This document shows positions 1-11,119 of a DNA stretch of 64,000 bases, piece after piece. Both the position numbers and the translations under genes were made by a program. Under the pieces are notes generated by a model that was not told the origin of the DNA, made no database searches, and saw only the letters and a program-made list of their open reading frames with translations. The stretch is from contig JAJGOT010000359.1 in NCBI GenBank assembly GCA_022457155.1, positions 538,501 to 602,500 of the forward strand. The letters are read 5' to 3'. The DNA is from Cladopsammia gracilis. Its lineage: Eukaryota; Cnidaria; Anthozoa; Scleractinia; Dendrophylliidae. Position 1 is the stretch's first letter, and every line of letters starts with the position of its first letter.

Positions 1-207
1 ATAATTAGACACAACAGCAACTATCTGTAAATGCTCTTGTTGCCATGCTATTTATTTTTGAACCGTTTGACTTTATGTGGGCCAACAGTTACAACTTTAA
101 AATTTGGAATACCGCCATGGAAATTATAACGGGCTGAAAATGAAACATTCATGAACATTAAACTAATTAAATCTTGCAGTACACCTTATTCACAAATAGT
201 GGCCGAT

Positions 208-569
208 TTATTATTCTTTTATTTATTTATTTATTTTATTATTTTTTTTTTGTGGAGACACGGTGGTCTAGTGGTTAGTGCGTCGGACTTTCGACCTGAA
301 GGTCGATGGTTCGAGCCTGGTCTCTGCCGTCGTGTTGTTTCCTTAGACAAGAAACTTTACTCCACTCTGTCTCTCTCCACCCAGGTGTATAAATGGGTAC
401 CGGCGACAAAATGCTGGGGGTAACCCTGCGATGGACTAGCATCCCATCCAGGGGGGAGTAGCAATATTCCTAGTCGCTTCATGCTACAGAAACCGGGTTT
501 AAGCTCCGGCCGTGTGGGCCATTTGGCTCGTGTGCGACTTTACTTTTACTTTTTACTTATTATTCTTTT
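208..569 (+). mobile_element. tRNA-derived SINE with 13-bp target-site duplications
   Basis: A tRNA-like head carries an A-box-like sequence (TGGTCTAGTGGTTAGTGCG, 263-281) and a perfect B box (GGTTCGAGCC, 308-317); the arms GAGAC (255-259) and GGTCTC (318-323) can close an acceptor-like stem. A unique body follows (about 325-535), including a GATGGACTAGCATCCCATCC segment, and it ends in a TTTAC-rich tail. TTATTATTCTTTT occurs at 208-220 and again at 557-569, which fits a target-site duplication made by LINE machinery. It would be transcribed by RNA polymerase III from the internal boxes and encodes no protein. The SINE reading is strong from the boxes plus duplication; the family name is not known to me. 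Confidence 0.85.
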
Positions 570-581
570 GTATTTATTTTA

Positions 582-658
582 ATTAACCTCACTGGCCTCG
601 TTAGCATGTGCAAAATTCAAAAGAACTTATACTCTAAAATGAGGCCAGTGAGGTTAAT
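582..658. repeat. 18-bp inverted repeat, MITE-like hairpin
   Basis: ATTAACCTCACTGGCCTC at 582-599 is matched by its exact reverse complement at 641-658, with about 41 bp of AT-rich spacer. It starts 12 bp after the SINE target-site duplication. It could be a very short foldback element or the remnant ends of a larger one; no protein is encoded. Confidence 0.7.
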
Positions 659-699
659 CATCAAAGATATAAAAGAATCATGAATCGGTTCTAGGTAAC

Positions 700-1615
700 A
701 TTTTAAACTTCACACTCACACCATCATTAAAACTGGCTTCACAAATCTTTATAACAAATCTCATGAAACAAGAAAAATCTCGCCATCCTTTATATAAAAG
801 CACAACATATAATGTACCGGTAGGTTAAGTTAAGTTGATCAAATAAAATCTTTAAATCACAAGAATTCTCAAGACATTTAGTGCCGGCTTTGTTTCACAA
901 TTTAGAAAGTTGCACAACTAGAAATTCGCAACACGGAGTGCTGTGCTTACAAATGAAGCACTGATAATGCGAGCTCCATGCACTACTTCTTCTGGGTAAA
1001 ATTTAAACCTTCACAAAAAAATCTTCATTAAAATTGGCCTCAGTTAATCTCAACAAAGCTCATAAAATGTGAAAAATCTCGCCTTGCGAAACAAGTAGTG
1101 CACAATGCTGATGAAATAAAACCTTTTGCAGATCCACACATGAAAAAATTGCAAGACTAGAAAGTTATGTGAAGTGCTACCAAATTTCAATGTGCTAATA
1201 AGACCATTTTATATATTTTTCCATATAGTTTTTAATTGTAAAGCACTTAAGGATACTAATGTAAGTGCTATAAAAATTTTATAATTATTATTATTTTTGG
1301 TTTTTGTACATAATACTTTTTTCACAATTCTTGGCGTCATCAGTTAAACTTCATAAAAAAATTATTGAAACTGGCTTCAGTGAATCTTAACAAATACCAT
1401 AAAACATGAAAAATGTTTTAAAACACGCACCATAAAATGTGGGTTAAGCTGATCGATTAAAACCTTTTCATGGCTCCACGATCCTCAAAACAAGAGAAAA
1501 ATCTTGCCTTGCCGCACATGAAAAGTGGCAGCTTTGTTTGCAATTTTAGAAAGTTGCACGACTTGAAATTCACAACGCGGAGTGCCACCAAATCTCAACA
1601 TGCTAGCGCATTTTA
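700..1615. repeat. Degenerate tandem repeat, unit about 300 bp
   Basis: Three diverged copies (about 700-950, 1005-1200 and 1335-1610) share the same word order: a cttcataaaa-like start, an AACTGGCTTCA-like word, a CATAAAACATGAAAAATCTCGCC-like stretch, then (copies 1 and 3) TTAGAAAGTTGCACAACT and a CACAACGCGGAGTG-like word. Between copies two and three (about 1235-1296) lies a TGTAAAGCAC...AAGTGCTATAAA segment followed by TTA repeats, resembling the 3' tail of non-LTR retroelements. There is no coding sequence here. Confidence 0.6.
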
Positions 1616-1747
1616 TGAGACGTGCTTTAGTGATAAATAAAAAGCATTAACTGAAATGAAAAATGTCACGTTTCTACACATCAAAAAATATTTTTTCGAA
1701 TTTCAAAGAGTTCACTAAAACAGATCAGTCATTACCAGTAATTTCCT

Positions 1748-2645
1748 TTACGATTTAAAAAGTTCAGCGAGTGCTGGTCCCTTGTTTGGGTCAGGGCCAG
1801 GCGCACTGTTCTTGGCCAAGATCAGCTTCGTGCTTATCAGCTTTAGCTGTGATGTTTCATTAGCCAAAAAGGCAATAAGCCTTGCAAAGGAGATGTCACT
1901 AGTGATACTTGGATATCGGCCCTGAACAAGTTGTGGTGTCACATGAGGGTATTTCAGCAGACTGCTTTTGTGGTTCTTTGCTACTTCGACCTTCAAGCTT
2001 CTCCCAAAGTCCATGATTACAGGGTTGTAGCATTTTTCCTTCTTTTCCATGACCACATTGTTTGCTTTCAGGTCATTGTGGAGACCTCTTGTGAGTGAAA
2101 CACTGAAAGTCATCGCCAACAAGGCCAACCACATTCATCCACTCATCATTAGATAATTTAGCTTTTCTTGCAGCCCGCCACAATGTAGGGCTTCGTATCT
2201 TATCCCCATGAAATTGGAGGACAAGTCGAAATGGAGCTACTTTCGTTTGCACTCCAAACAAAAATGGTAACTCAGGATGGTCTCCAACATCAGACAAAAT
2301 GTTCGCTTCTTACAGCACTGCTTTCAGTTGTCTCTCTTTCTCTGCAATGCCATCTCCCCGGCCTTTATACTCCTCGATGGCAACTACCATTCTTCTGTAC
2401 TTTGCTAGCTGACAGCTGCCATAGGTACCAGAGCCAATGATTGTTATAAGTTTAAGCAAGCTGGTTGGATGGATTTCTTTAAATTTGCTGGCAATGCACC
2501 GTTTCTTTGCTGAGCTTGTTTTGGTTTCCTGTTTGCTGGAATTGGGCTTTACCGGTAAATCCTCTTCAACAGTAATAAGAATAAGAATAATAATTATACA
2601 GGGTGCGTTCTCGCAGAACGACACTGTTAAAAGAAATACATACAA
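1748..2645 (-). pseudogene. Protein kinase-like pseudogene
   Basis: Minus-strand reading in three frames gives the landmarks of a protein kinase in the right order. There is a glycine-rich loop (GSGTYGS), a beta-3 strand (VVAIEEY), a catalytic loop (HNDLKANNV) and a magnesium loop (MDFGRS). The lysine expected in the VAIK motif is Glu here and HRD reads HND. The frame breaks between the N-lobe and the middle part (near 2300) and again just before the catalytic loop (near 2130). The activation segment and C-lobe are short and unfamiliar. A splice-acceptor-like TTACTGTTGAAG precedes the Lys/Ser-rich N-terminal stretch. Lesions plus changed catalytic residues indicate a dead copy of a multi-copy kinase-like family. 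Exact family not recognised. Confidence 0.6.
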
Positions 2646-2649
2646 ATGA

Positions 2650-3807
2650 AAAAACTGCGATAAAAAGTTAAAATTACTACATGCCGATACAAATAATGCT
2701 ACCTTGATGCAAAGTGATACTGGATAAAAATCTGAAAATTACTCTGTATACAATGCTACCTGGGTGTCAAAATACTATAAAAATTAATCGAGTGTGTTTA
2801 ATATTATTACAAAATTCTACTTTAATTTTTAAAGAGTAAAATAAATTTTGTTAAAATCGAAAGTTGCCTGATTGGAATTTTCTGTTTTTCCCCAGTTCGT
2901 TTTGGGAGCAGGGTGCTATAACGATGGATGACAGTATTATGTCTAAGATTACACTTAAAATCAATGATTTTATGCAAGCATCTAAAGATAAAAATGCATC
3001 AATGCATGTGTCATCTTTGATTCAAACGCTTCCACTTTAATATCTCAAGAGTATTGGCTTTGTTGAAAATGATACTCGTGGCGGAGCACACGAGTTGTAA
3101 ATCCGGCTTTGACTTTTCTTTTTTTTTTTTCGTGTCACATTAGCGCATGCAAATTTATGCACACACATTTAAGTTTATGTCGACGACTATATGGTCTTCA
3201 GCCATGAAATACATACCACAAAATCTCTCTGTGTGTTGACTTGAGAAGCAAAATAAAGAACTACAGCGTACAATTCCACGTTTTCAAGACAATGCAAGGC
3301 ATTCATGAATGGATAGGACCGTTTGATATTGTGTTCGCCTCTTATTCCTGTGGGATTTTTGTTCTAGCAGGTTTTGTATTTTATATAACTTGCTATTTGC
3401 TTAGCGATCGAGCGTTAGTTTTGGCTACTGAATGTAGTGAATGTAGTGTAGTCTTACTTTAAACCCGTGTTTATGTTAAAGCGTAATGAACGGGTTATTG
3501 GTAACGGTGGCTGAATAAAATTCACTCACTTACTCGCTCCTTCCATCAGCTGTAAACTTAGTGAGTAGATGCTTTGTTTATTCGAATACGTTTCGTAACA
3601 AGAACAATGTGAATCCAGTGATTACAATAATTAATTGAATATAAACGAATATAGACAACAATAATCTTACAGATGTTTTGCATTTAGAGTTTTTAGTGCA
3701 ACATTAAAATCAATCTAGAAGGATTTTGCAACCGAAACACACGTTTTGATGCGTATCTTCGTTAAAATATGCGTATCTACCTTAAAATAATAAAATTTAG
3801 TCTCTCT
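2650..3807. other. No gene recognised
   Basis: AT-rich sequence with short poly-T runs (for example near 3118-3131). A 73-codon open stretch at 3241-3462 lacks domains, splice context or coding character and is treated as chance. Confidence 0.5.
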
Positions 3808-3809
3808 TG

Positions 3810-3892
3810 AGCATGAGTTCATTGATAGTGTAGTGGACTGAGGTTTGGCTTAGCCTCGGAAGGCCTGAGTTTGAGTCTCACTCAAGTCCCTT
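3810..3892 (+). other. Degenerate tRNA-like (possible SINE head) sequence
   Basis: ATAGTGTAGTGGACTG resembles an A box, and GAGTTTGAGTCTC about 45 bp later resembles a decayed B box. The flanks CTTGAG (near 3807) and CTCAAG (near 3882) could pair as an acceptor stem, and long T/C runs follow at once, as after polymerase III units. The anticodon arm is irregular (GAGG...CCTC with an oversized loop), so this is not a functional tRNA gene. A decayed tRNA-derived SINE head is the best guess. Confidence 0.35.
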
Positions 3893-4009
3893 TTTTTCCC
3901 CTTTTTTTCTTTCTTCGGACTGGACATCATGAAAGTGATGTACAGTTTTTTTCGTTTGTCAAAAATCTTTACGTTTATTTTTTTTCCAAAAAAAATGTTG
4001 AACCGTGTC

Positions 4010-4555
4010 TGTAGAAACGTAAGCTTAACGCAATATTGCGTTACGCGTTAGCATTTCTTCTTCACGGGTTGGCTCTTAAGAGCCTTTCATTAGACATTAA
4101 ATTTTAAGCTTATGTTTCTCCGTAAAAGCACTCAAAACACTCGGAAAACAATGCTGCAATGAGTTAAAGGTGCCACGAGTTCAAACTCTGTACAGCTTCT
4201 TGTTTTCACTGCCTTGTTTTGTTGGACTTGAAGGCTGTTCGTTAATTTAATATTGCGTTTGTCACCCCACATAATGTCACCATAGTCAAAAAGTCGGAGA
4301 ATTAGAGGATAATAAAGCATCAAGTGAGTGTGTAATGATAGAAGAGGCTTGATTCGTCTAGGAAGTCCATGTCGCTGGTTTGTCTTGCCCATGATATTTT
4401 TTTGCAATCACCTCAAGACATCTTCACAGAGTGTTACACCCAAGTATTTGGATGAGCTAGCTGCTTCAAGGGGGCTTTCGTTGATTTGGATAGAGACAGT
4501 ACCTAATAACTTAAGACGATGCTTGCTCGCAAATAAAGAAATTTTGATTTAGTGC
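4010..4555 (-). mobile_element. CR1/Jockey-like LINE, 3' end of ORF2 plus tail
   Basis: The minus strand reads a LINE reverse transcriptase C-terminus: an SSSKYLGVTL motif, then after one stop LPRRIKPLLSLHTHLMLYY and LRLFDYGDIMWGDK, which is the conserved end of CR1/Jockey-type ORF2. An upstream segment in another frame (near 4510-4590) gives LLTINCTKSKFLYL. The tail near 4010-4130 ends in a TAACGCGTAACGCAATATTG-like 3' region. The same tail recurs at 38566-38757, so this is a dispersed family. Stops and the 5' truncation make it inactive. Confidence 0.75.
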
Positions 4556-4734
4556 AATTTATTGTGAGCAGATTTGACTGTAGCCAGTGTGAAACTGTTT
4601 TAAGGCAGGGCAAAAAACTTCCACTCGTCCGCTTGTCTGAGACAAGTACTTGATCTCGGATGAGTGGATTTCCAAAAGCACTTTTCCGACAGGATGAGTA
4701 CAATTTACCAGGAGAAATTTGCGGGAACACTCTA

Positions 4735-5363
4735 GAGCATCCGACAGTTGATTAAACAGGAATGGTGCACTACGAAGCCCAAAAGGGAGGTACAGATCAA
4801 CAAAGTACTGGCTTTGCCAATCATCGGGATGGACAGGAATCAAGCGAAAAGCCAATTTAAGGTTGGTTTTTGCCATGAAAGAACCCGGGCCCAGGGACTT
4901 AAGTATGCGTATAGCATCGTCCACCCTAACATATTGAAGAGCGTAAGGGTCTTTGGGAATATGGTCATTAATACTATCGCCCTCCGGGTATGAAACGTAA
5001 TAAATAGTACGCCATTCCGAGGAATGTTTCTTGGGCACCACACCTACAAGGTGACATTGGAGGTTAGAGAGGGGTGGGGCATGTAAGAGCCCCGCTACCC
5101 GACCCCAAGTTAATTTCCTTAGAAATATTTGAAGAAACCACCCTGGGATGCTGAGTTGCGGATATAAGATTACGAGAAACCCGGGATTTCTGGAGACCAG
5201 TATAGCTGACATGTGTGCCATGGCGCAAAGCATTAATTAAATTATGCACAAAACTACGATTAGGTTGACAGGAAAGTTCCCTTTCTAAGATGTCAACATC
5301 AATAGGGGTGGATACAGGTGGATGACGGTTCCTTGCCAGTAGCTGCACTTTATCATTTGCCAT
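4735..5363 (-). pseudogene. DIRS/Ngaro-like reverse transcriptase fragment
   Basis: Two overlapping minus frames, meeting near 5090, give the N-terminal part of a DIRS/Ngaro-type reverse transcriptase. Landmarks are RSFVHNLINALRHGTHVSY, NLQCHLVGVVPKK, WRTIYYVSYPEGDSINDHI and GLRSAPFLFNQLSDAL. Motif A reads KTNLKLAFRL, where this family normally has Asp at the Asn position, so the first catalytic aspartate is lost. The fragment stops before the YxDD motif, and the sequence below about 4735 no longer matches, running into the CR1-like LINE. Enzyme class is well supported; it is a 3'-truncated, mutated copy. Confidence 0.75.
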
Positions 5364-5399
5364 GGATGCTGGTGCTGGTGCTGGTTGTCTGATGTGGGT

Positions 5400-6521
5400 T
5401 GTTAGCCTGTCCTCTTCTGAGAGTAGACCTTAGGCAGTTGACGATGGAGTGGCTGGAGGAACAGACAGGAACTGGAGGTGCACCTAGACAAATGGTTGAA
5501 GTGGAAGCAGACGGGACCATTCTTGGGTTGCTGGTGGGACTCCTCACTAGGGCAGTCACTCTGGGAATGCTACGGGCTAGAGCAGACAAGACAATGTGGC
5601 TTAGCTAGTCCCGAAAAAGTAACAGTCCAAAGTTCTAGGTCAACTTGGTCCCAACTGAGACGAAGGTCATTGGCAGCCCTGCGGTGGAATTGTTCGTCGT
5701 AGGTGAGCCATGACAGACCCTTAAATTTAGTTGCTGCACTACTGATGATTTGCTGGTACTTGAGTAGCTCCAGCGATCGCAGAGGGTAGGACACGACAAG
5801 GACCAACATATAAGCCGTATAGGCGTCTAACCATTTCTGCAAAGTGTCAATCAACAGCTTATGTTTGCGAACCATGGTAAAAGGAGACTAGGAGCCTGGG
5901 GCCGAGTCAGCAAAACGAAATTGGATCTCGGGCACTTGGGGGTGAGTTAAAGAATCTGGTTGCAACAAAGTGAAGTCAATGTACTCACCCCTCAAGATTT
6001 TGTCCTCCAGGTTCTTGTACAGTGGTCGCTGAAGGCCTAATGGTGTAGCGACGCCAGATCTTCACGGAGGAAAACTTGTCGTGGGTGGCGACGCTTGACT
6101 CAGGTAGTGTGCGGACTGGAAATGATTGCTCTGTAAAGCCTGATGCAGAGATGCAGTAACCATGTTCTGGATTGCAGCCAGTTGCTTGGCGGTGAAAGGC
6201 TCGGCCTGTAGAGTGCCAAAGTGTTCTATGATGTTGTCGAGGCCATCTTCTAAAACATCGGACAAGGAAATTTCGTCGTTTGTTCGTGTGGATGTCGTTG
6301 GCATTGTCGGGACCATCGTTATTGACGATGTTGGCAGCGAGAGCTGGTAATTCTGTGGCTGGAGTGACCCGACAATCTGTGCTTGTCCTCACTGTACGTC
6401 TTTGGACTCGGCCAACTGGTGGATTTGTCGCACAAGGTCGTTGAAGAGCGGCTTTTAGGCGTTTGACAAGGGCTGATTTGTTCCCGTTAACGGGCAAGGT
6501 TAATGCCTGAGGTGAAGGCAA
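5400..6521 (-). pseudogene. DIRS/Ngaro-like ORF1 (SAP-like, capsid-like, zinc-knuckle) remnant
   Basis: Upstream of the reverse transcriptase and in the same orientation. The first block (6521 down) holds a SAP-like DNA-binding helix pair, LPVNGNKSALVKRLKAALQ. A second frame (6316-6062) carries an FTAKQLAAIQNMV helix. The block at 5875-5570 has the pattern seen in ORF1 of these elements: WLDAYTAYML, KYQQIISSAATKF, WLTYDEQFHRRAA and WDQVDLELWTVTFSG. It ends in HCLVC, the start of a cysteine cluster that continues toward 5400 through a stop. Several frame breaks show decay. The product would be the nucleic-acid-binding structural protein of the element. Confidence 0.6.
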
Positions 6522-6600
6522 AGAACCTCGGAGGTCAACGATGCAAGATTTTCCGCACGACTTGGACGAACGTTCTGTGCATTGCGAGTGCCATGTGGAC

Positions 6601-7103
6601 GAGCCATTTGAAATTACAATTTAAAACACTGAAGGAAGACCTTTCCGAACACACTACAGCTAATGAGTGACACTTTGGACTCGAAGTAGAGCTGTTATAG
6701 CCAGACATATGTCTTGACCTTGGCCAATGGAGAATTGCATACCATAGTAAGTAATAAATTCATGTAGCGCTCAAATAGACATGAATGGGAGTATTTATAG
6801 TACTAGCCATACAGAATGGATGATATAAATGTACTAGACAGTGATGCAACAGGGCTAGGTAAATGAACATTGTACTCCATTGTACATTGGCGACAAGAAA
6901 GGCTTGTACATTGCGAACATCTCCATAACACGAGTTATGTATCAAAAATAACAACCCAACGGGGGCCTGGAGCGTCACGCTCCATTAACTGCGCTTTACA
7001 GTCTAGCAGTAAAGCTTTATTCATCAAGCTGTTTTTGATTTTTTTTTTCAAAAATGCAGTGGTCTTTAATCTTGTTTGGCGAATAGAAAACAAACGGGTG
7101 ACC
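6601..7103. other. No gene recognised
   Basis: Spacer between the DIRS-like relic and the LINE fragment. It holds only short chance open frames and a poly-T run near 7038-7048. Confidence 0.45.
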
Positions 7104-7468
7104 CTAAATTACAGCTTTTAAAAAAGTAAATCTCTCCTGCTCATCTTCTTGGTGTTCTTTAACTTCACAATCAAATTTGTCTTTTATAAGAATCATAACT
7201 CCCTTATTACAGTATATGTTCCGACCCATGACTGAAGAAAATGTCACCCATCCACTCTGACTTCCAAGAATTCTCAACTCCTGGAGTACTGTATGTTTCT
7301 TGCAAAAAAAATGATAGTGGATTTCTCTTTCGTTAACCAATTAAAAATTGCCTTTCTTTTTTCAAAGGAACGAATCCCCTGAACATTAAGGGATAAAATT
7401 CTAAAATCTAGATTATGTTTCATGAACGTTATGAAAGACAAAAAAATACAATTGAAAAAGCGGAACAA
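7104..7468 (-). pseudogene. L1/Tx1-like LINE endonuclease start
   Basis: Two minus frames give the beginning of an apurinic-type endonuclease domain of an L1/Tx1-like ORF2: FRILSLNVQGIRSFEKRKAI, WLTKEKSTIIFF (normally followed by a QE pair, here damaged), then KGVMILIKDKF. A frameshift separates the two parts near 7300. The match stops near 7104, so only the first quarter of the domain is present. ORF1 of the same element lies upstream at 7909-8640, so this copy keeps its 5' part and lost the 3' part, the reverse of ordinary 5' truncation. Confidence 0.65.
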
Positions 7469-7908
7469 TAAATATACATATCAAAGCACATTTGCATACA
7501 TGCTCAAGTCGTAGTCGCCCCACATATCCCTCGCACAAGTACAACACAGAATTAATATATTAGATTCTAAAGACAATAACAAAAGAAATAAAACAAAGCT
7601 ACAACACATTTATAAAGTTAAAAAAATAGCCAGCAAAAGCTGTTAAAATAGCTACTAACAAAAAGGGTCTTGCATTCCTCATGACACTTAGTAACAAAAG
7701 GTGCACAGAACAAATACAAAAGAACTCCGGTTCTTGGAAGAAAAAAATTGTACAGATTTTAATATAACGAGAAAACTGTCAATGTTTACACAATGGATAC
7801 ATGGCCTAAAGTGATTTTGCAAACATTTTTATACTTGAACACCGTCAATAAACAACTTATCAGGCTCTGCTTACTAAAATAGCTGTCTTACTGTTTTCTT
7901 TTGCCTTC

Positions 7909-8640
7909 TTAAACTGTTGCATCTTCTTTCTGCATTCCAAGGTTTCTTTGGGAAGGTCGGTCGAAATTCCAGTCTTTCCCTTTCAACTTCCTTGCCTTTG
8001 ACATAATCTCTTCTCGTTTAGGGTATTTCAGAAAACATGCAATTATCTGTCTGGGCTTTCCGGTGGAAGAGCTCAGCTTTCCAACTCGATGCGCCCTTTG
8101 AAATTCCATTTCATCAGCATCCTCCAAACATACCAAGCTCTGCTTTTAAGAAGTCGACCAAAACCTCCCTTGTGTCTTCTACATCATTTTCTCCTTTAAT
8201 TCCGAAAAAACGAAGGTTTTCATGTCGCTGGTATACTTCCATGTACAATTTCTTGTCTCTGAGCTAGTTAACTTTATCTTTCATTTCTTGAACCCTTCAA
8301 GAAAAAAATTCAATCCATCTTCAAATACTTTAATCTCTCATTCTTGAAAGAATCAAAACATTCAACCTTTGTTTGAGGATTACTAACTTTCTTGTCTGCG
8401 GCTTTAAGTTAGTGTTCCACTTTTTCAAGCTTTGCTAATACTTGTTCTAATTTGGGCATAACTGCCTCCGCCATATTGCATAAAGTCAACACTTCATCTG
8501 ACTCGCTACCGGGCTCACAATCAGTAAATGATACGTTGTGTCTTAACTATTTATCATCGGGTGGAAGGCTTTCTTCTGTGGAGGAGGTTAAAGAGCATTT
8601 CCACGTTTTGCGTTTGATAGTTTCGGCCATACACACTAAC
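7909..8640 (-). pseudogene. L1/Tx1-like LINE ORF1 remnant
   Basis: The lower block (8136-7909) reads EFQRAHRVGK, GKPRQIIACFLKYPKREEIM and KARKLKGKDW, the RNA-recognition-like core of L1-type ORF1 proteins (compare the intact-looking FDRVHRI/PRPIIVKL block at 60.9 kb). The region up to 8640 reads an N-terminal stretch (IKRKTWKCSL, then a Glu/Lys-rich coiled-coil-like part) through several stops and frame changes. About 440 bp of non-coding spacer (7469-7908) separates it from the endonuclease start. The protein would coat element RNA; this copy is dead. Confidence 0.6.
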
Positions 8641-8753
8641 TGAGAACGGAGCTAACACAAACACGACTACTCCAACATCTTGCCCAACCCTAAATTTGAG
8701 TGGCAATTTTCCAATGGACAAGTGGAAAGAAAAAAACGTTTTTTGCCGTATAA

Positions 8754-9895
8754 GGTATGGGTCGCACTTGGCAAATTTTTGACAAAATGTGTTTACTTTG
8801 CGGTCAAAATCTGTCATCGGGGCACATTGCCAAGTGCGACCCCAACTTTTCCGGCTGGCAAAAAATTCGAAAATCGGCAAACACTTCAAAGACGCCGAAG
8901 TACTTGGGTGGGGCAGGCAGATTTTGGAAAACTCGAGCTGAACAATAGGAATCACAGCGGTAACTGTCAACGCTTGTCAGTGAATGACAATTTAACAGAA
9001 CACTCGCGATAAAAATAAAAAAGCGCGCGATATTTGCTTCAGTTCTCACATGCGAGCCATCAATCGCGCCAACTATGTTAGGTAGCTCCGAGAGTTCTTC
9101 AAATGTTTCTGTAGCCGCACGCGTTTCTGCTTCACTTTCAGGAAACTTTATGTATTCATTGCGTAATTCGTAAAGGGCTTCCACCACGTCTTGGACCGCT
9201 TCAATAACGGTTGCTTTGCCTACATTAAACGATGGCCCAATGCTTACATACGAGTTCCCATGACCCAGGCGATAGAGTCCTAACGCGAGTATTTTCTCTG
9301 GTAGTAATGGATCTCTAAATCGCGATTGTTGTCGTACTAAACGGTGGCCTAACATGTTCAAAATGAGGTTAAATGAATTTCTTGTCACGCGAAGCTGCTG
9401 CCGAAAAAATTCTTGGGGTATCGTTGGATCGTAGTAATGCAAATCAAACCACGACTCCACTGGACGAGGAACAGACCAAGCATAAGGTGATCGAAGTATT
9501 CTTCGCTGCCGTCGATTTCTTGCTCTTATCATCGCGGCAGTCAAAACAGTTAGGCATTCATTAGCCCATCTTTCGTACATCATACGAAAGAAAACAAACT
9601 GCTGCTGATTTAACTGAATAAAAAGCAGGAGTATCACTGTGATAGTTATCAGCGGTGCTGCAACGGGACGCATTTTTGGTTGAGGTTTAAAGCCGAGTTC
9701 TTGTTTTCAGACAACACACGGATAAACGCGTATCTGGTCTACATCAGTTATGAAAAGTGACATCACTGACACTTTTCTCCCCAAGTGCGACCCTACTCAA
9801 TTTGACTAAAGTTTTCATTTCCAGCTGCGGTTTCAAATTTTTGTGGTGATTTTTGCCGGCAAAGATGAAAACTTTTCCCAAGTGCGACCCATACC
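8754..9895. mobile_element. PIF/Harbinger DNA transposon, internally deleted, TAA target duplication
   Basis: The left end GGTATGGGTCGCACTTGG (8754-8771) and the right end, read inward, are the same 18 bases (9878-9895). TAA flanks both (8751-8753 and 9896-9898), the TWA target typical of PIF/Harbinger. Extra copies of the GGTCGCACTTGG word sit near each end: inverted at about 8829-8843 and direct at about 9780-9795. The inside carries the N-terminal half of the transposase on the minus strand. At 1142 bp it is too short for the usual two-gene element, so it is a non-autonomous deletion derivative. It sits against a CR1-like LINE frame whose reading stops at the right TAA. Confidence 0.88.
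9046..9673 (-). pseudogene. HARBI1-like transposase, N-terminal half
   Basis: A minus-strand frame starting with ATG at 9673 matches the PIF/Harbinger nuclease family (HARBI1-like DDE transposase). After a basic region (ARNRRQRRILR) come FDLHYYDPTIPQEFFRQQLR, LALGLYRLGHGNSYVSIG and FNVGKATVIEAVQDVVEAL. The first catalytic block, LPNIVGAIDGSHV, lies at about residues 199-209 with its Asp intact. The reading frame then runs about 80 residues into unrelated subterminal sequence, so the second Asp and the Glu are missing. It could bind ends but not cut them. The N-terminal hydrophobic stretch (ITITVILLLFIQL) is unusual for this family. Confidence 0.8.
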
Positions 9896-9898
9896 TAA

Positions 9899-10290
9899 GG
9901 TCCTTGTTCACATAGGTCTCAACGTCCTGGGCTGTTTTGGCAAAATATATTAAAGTGTCGTTTGTATAAAGGATAATCTTGCAGTACTTAAGGCATTGGG
10001 GTAGGTCGTTGACATAATTATATAATGAATAGTAGTGGCCTAAGTACACTACCTTGGGGTACTCCAACTGTGATAGGCGTTGGACACAAGAGTCAATTTC
10101 CAAGCGAAGAGGTAGGACTTAAACCAATACATGGAGTTATTATCCAAACCTAAAACATGCAGTTTCTTAAGCAAAAGCTGATGGTCGACTGTGTCAAATG
10201 CCTTGCTGAGATCAAGAAACACAGCACCTGTGACGAACCTGTCCATTAAAACCAAACTACATATCTTTACAACCAACGTAAAGACAGTTC
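9899..10290 (-). pseudogene. CR1-like LINE reverse transcriptase fragment
   Basis: Minus-strand frames give reverse transcriptase motif A (TGAVFLDLSKAFDTVDHQLL), then GVPQGSVLRPLLFII and YVNDLPQCLKYCKIILYTND. The catalytic box is TND where the family has ADD, so the first catalytic Asp of the pair is replaced. At least one frame change lies between motif A and the next block. The frame ends ETYVNKDL exactly at the TAA bordering the Harbinger element, which suggests that the transposon landed in this LINE. The sequence on the other side (8680-8750) does not clearly resume it. Confidence 0.75.
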
Positions 10291-11116
10291 TATACGGTTA
10301 CAAGATCCATATCAAGTTAGCTTCAAACCTTCACCAACCAATGCCTGAGAGAGCTGCTTAAGATACACTGGCCAGAAAAAATCAGCAATAGGGAACTTTG
10401 GGCAAGAACAGAGCAAGAATGCATTCCAACAGAGATCGCCAAATGCAAGTGGAATTGGATCAGCCATACTTTGCAGGCCCTTGAATGGAATCTACAGGGA
10501 AAAAAGAACGATGGGACGGTCAGTGAAAACCTGGAGATCGGTAGAAGAGAAGCCAACATAACCTGGCACACACCAAAGAAAACAGCTACAAATAGAGTCT
10601 GCTGGCACAACACTGTCGATGCCCTTTGTTCCACTCGGAACCTAATGGATTAATTGCTCCACAAACTTACTTCCTCAGGTTGAGAATCTTCCATAGCGAA
10701 CCAGATACAATGATAAAATCCGCAAGAAAAACGCCACAAAGAAAGTTGTTGTTGACTGTAGCACACCACGCTACGACCTTTTTTAAAATGTGATATTACT
10801 TCTTGTAAGCCTATAGGAGCATGGTAAACAAAGATGGCAGATGGTAAACAGTATGCAAACTATTGAAAGCTAAGGACCTACCAACGTTTTTGGTTTCAAA
10901 GAAGACAAAGTGGAACAGCAAAAAGCCTCATGCAAATGGAGACACCACCAAAGTTTCGAGCAGCAGTGCACCCTCTCCAAGGATCTGCGAGACACATATT
11001 TCTAGTTTAAAATAATATTTATCTTGAGCCCCTTTACTGCATCTTTATAATAATATTTTTTTAACAAATGACATCTTTATGAACACTCACAAATTACCTA
11101 CATGTACATCAGAGAC
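10291..11116. other. No gene recognised
   Basis: Unique-looking sequence with short open frames on both strands (about 100 codons at 10323-10634) but no domain, splice structure or repeat that I can support. Confidence 0.4.
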
Positions 11117-11119
11117 ATA

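Noticed and set aside
3810..3892. Functional tRNA gene
   Set aside because: The B box is degenerate and the anticodon arm does not form a normal 7-nt loop; kept only as a tRNA-like SINE head.
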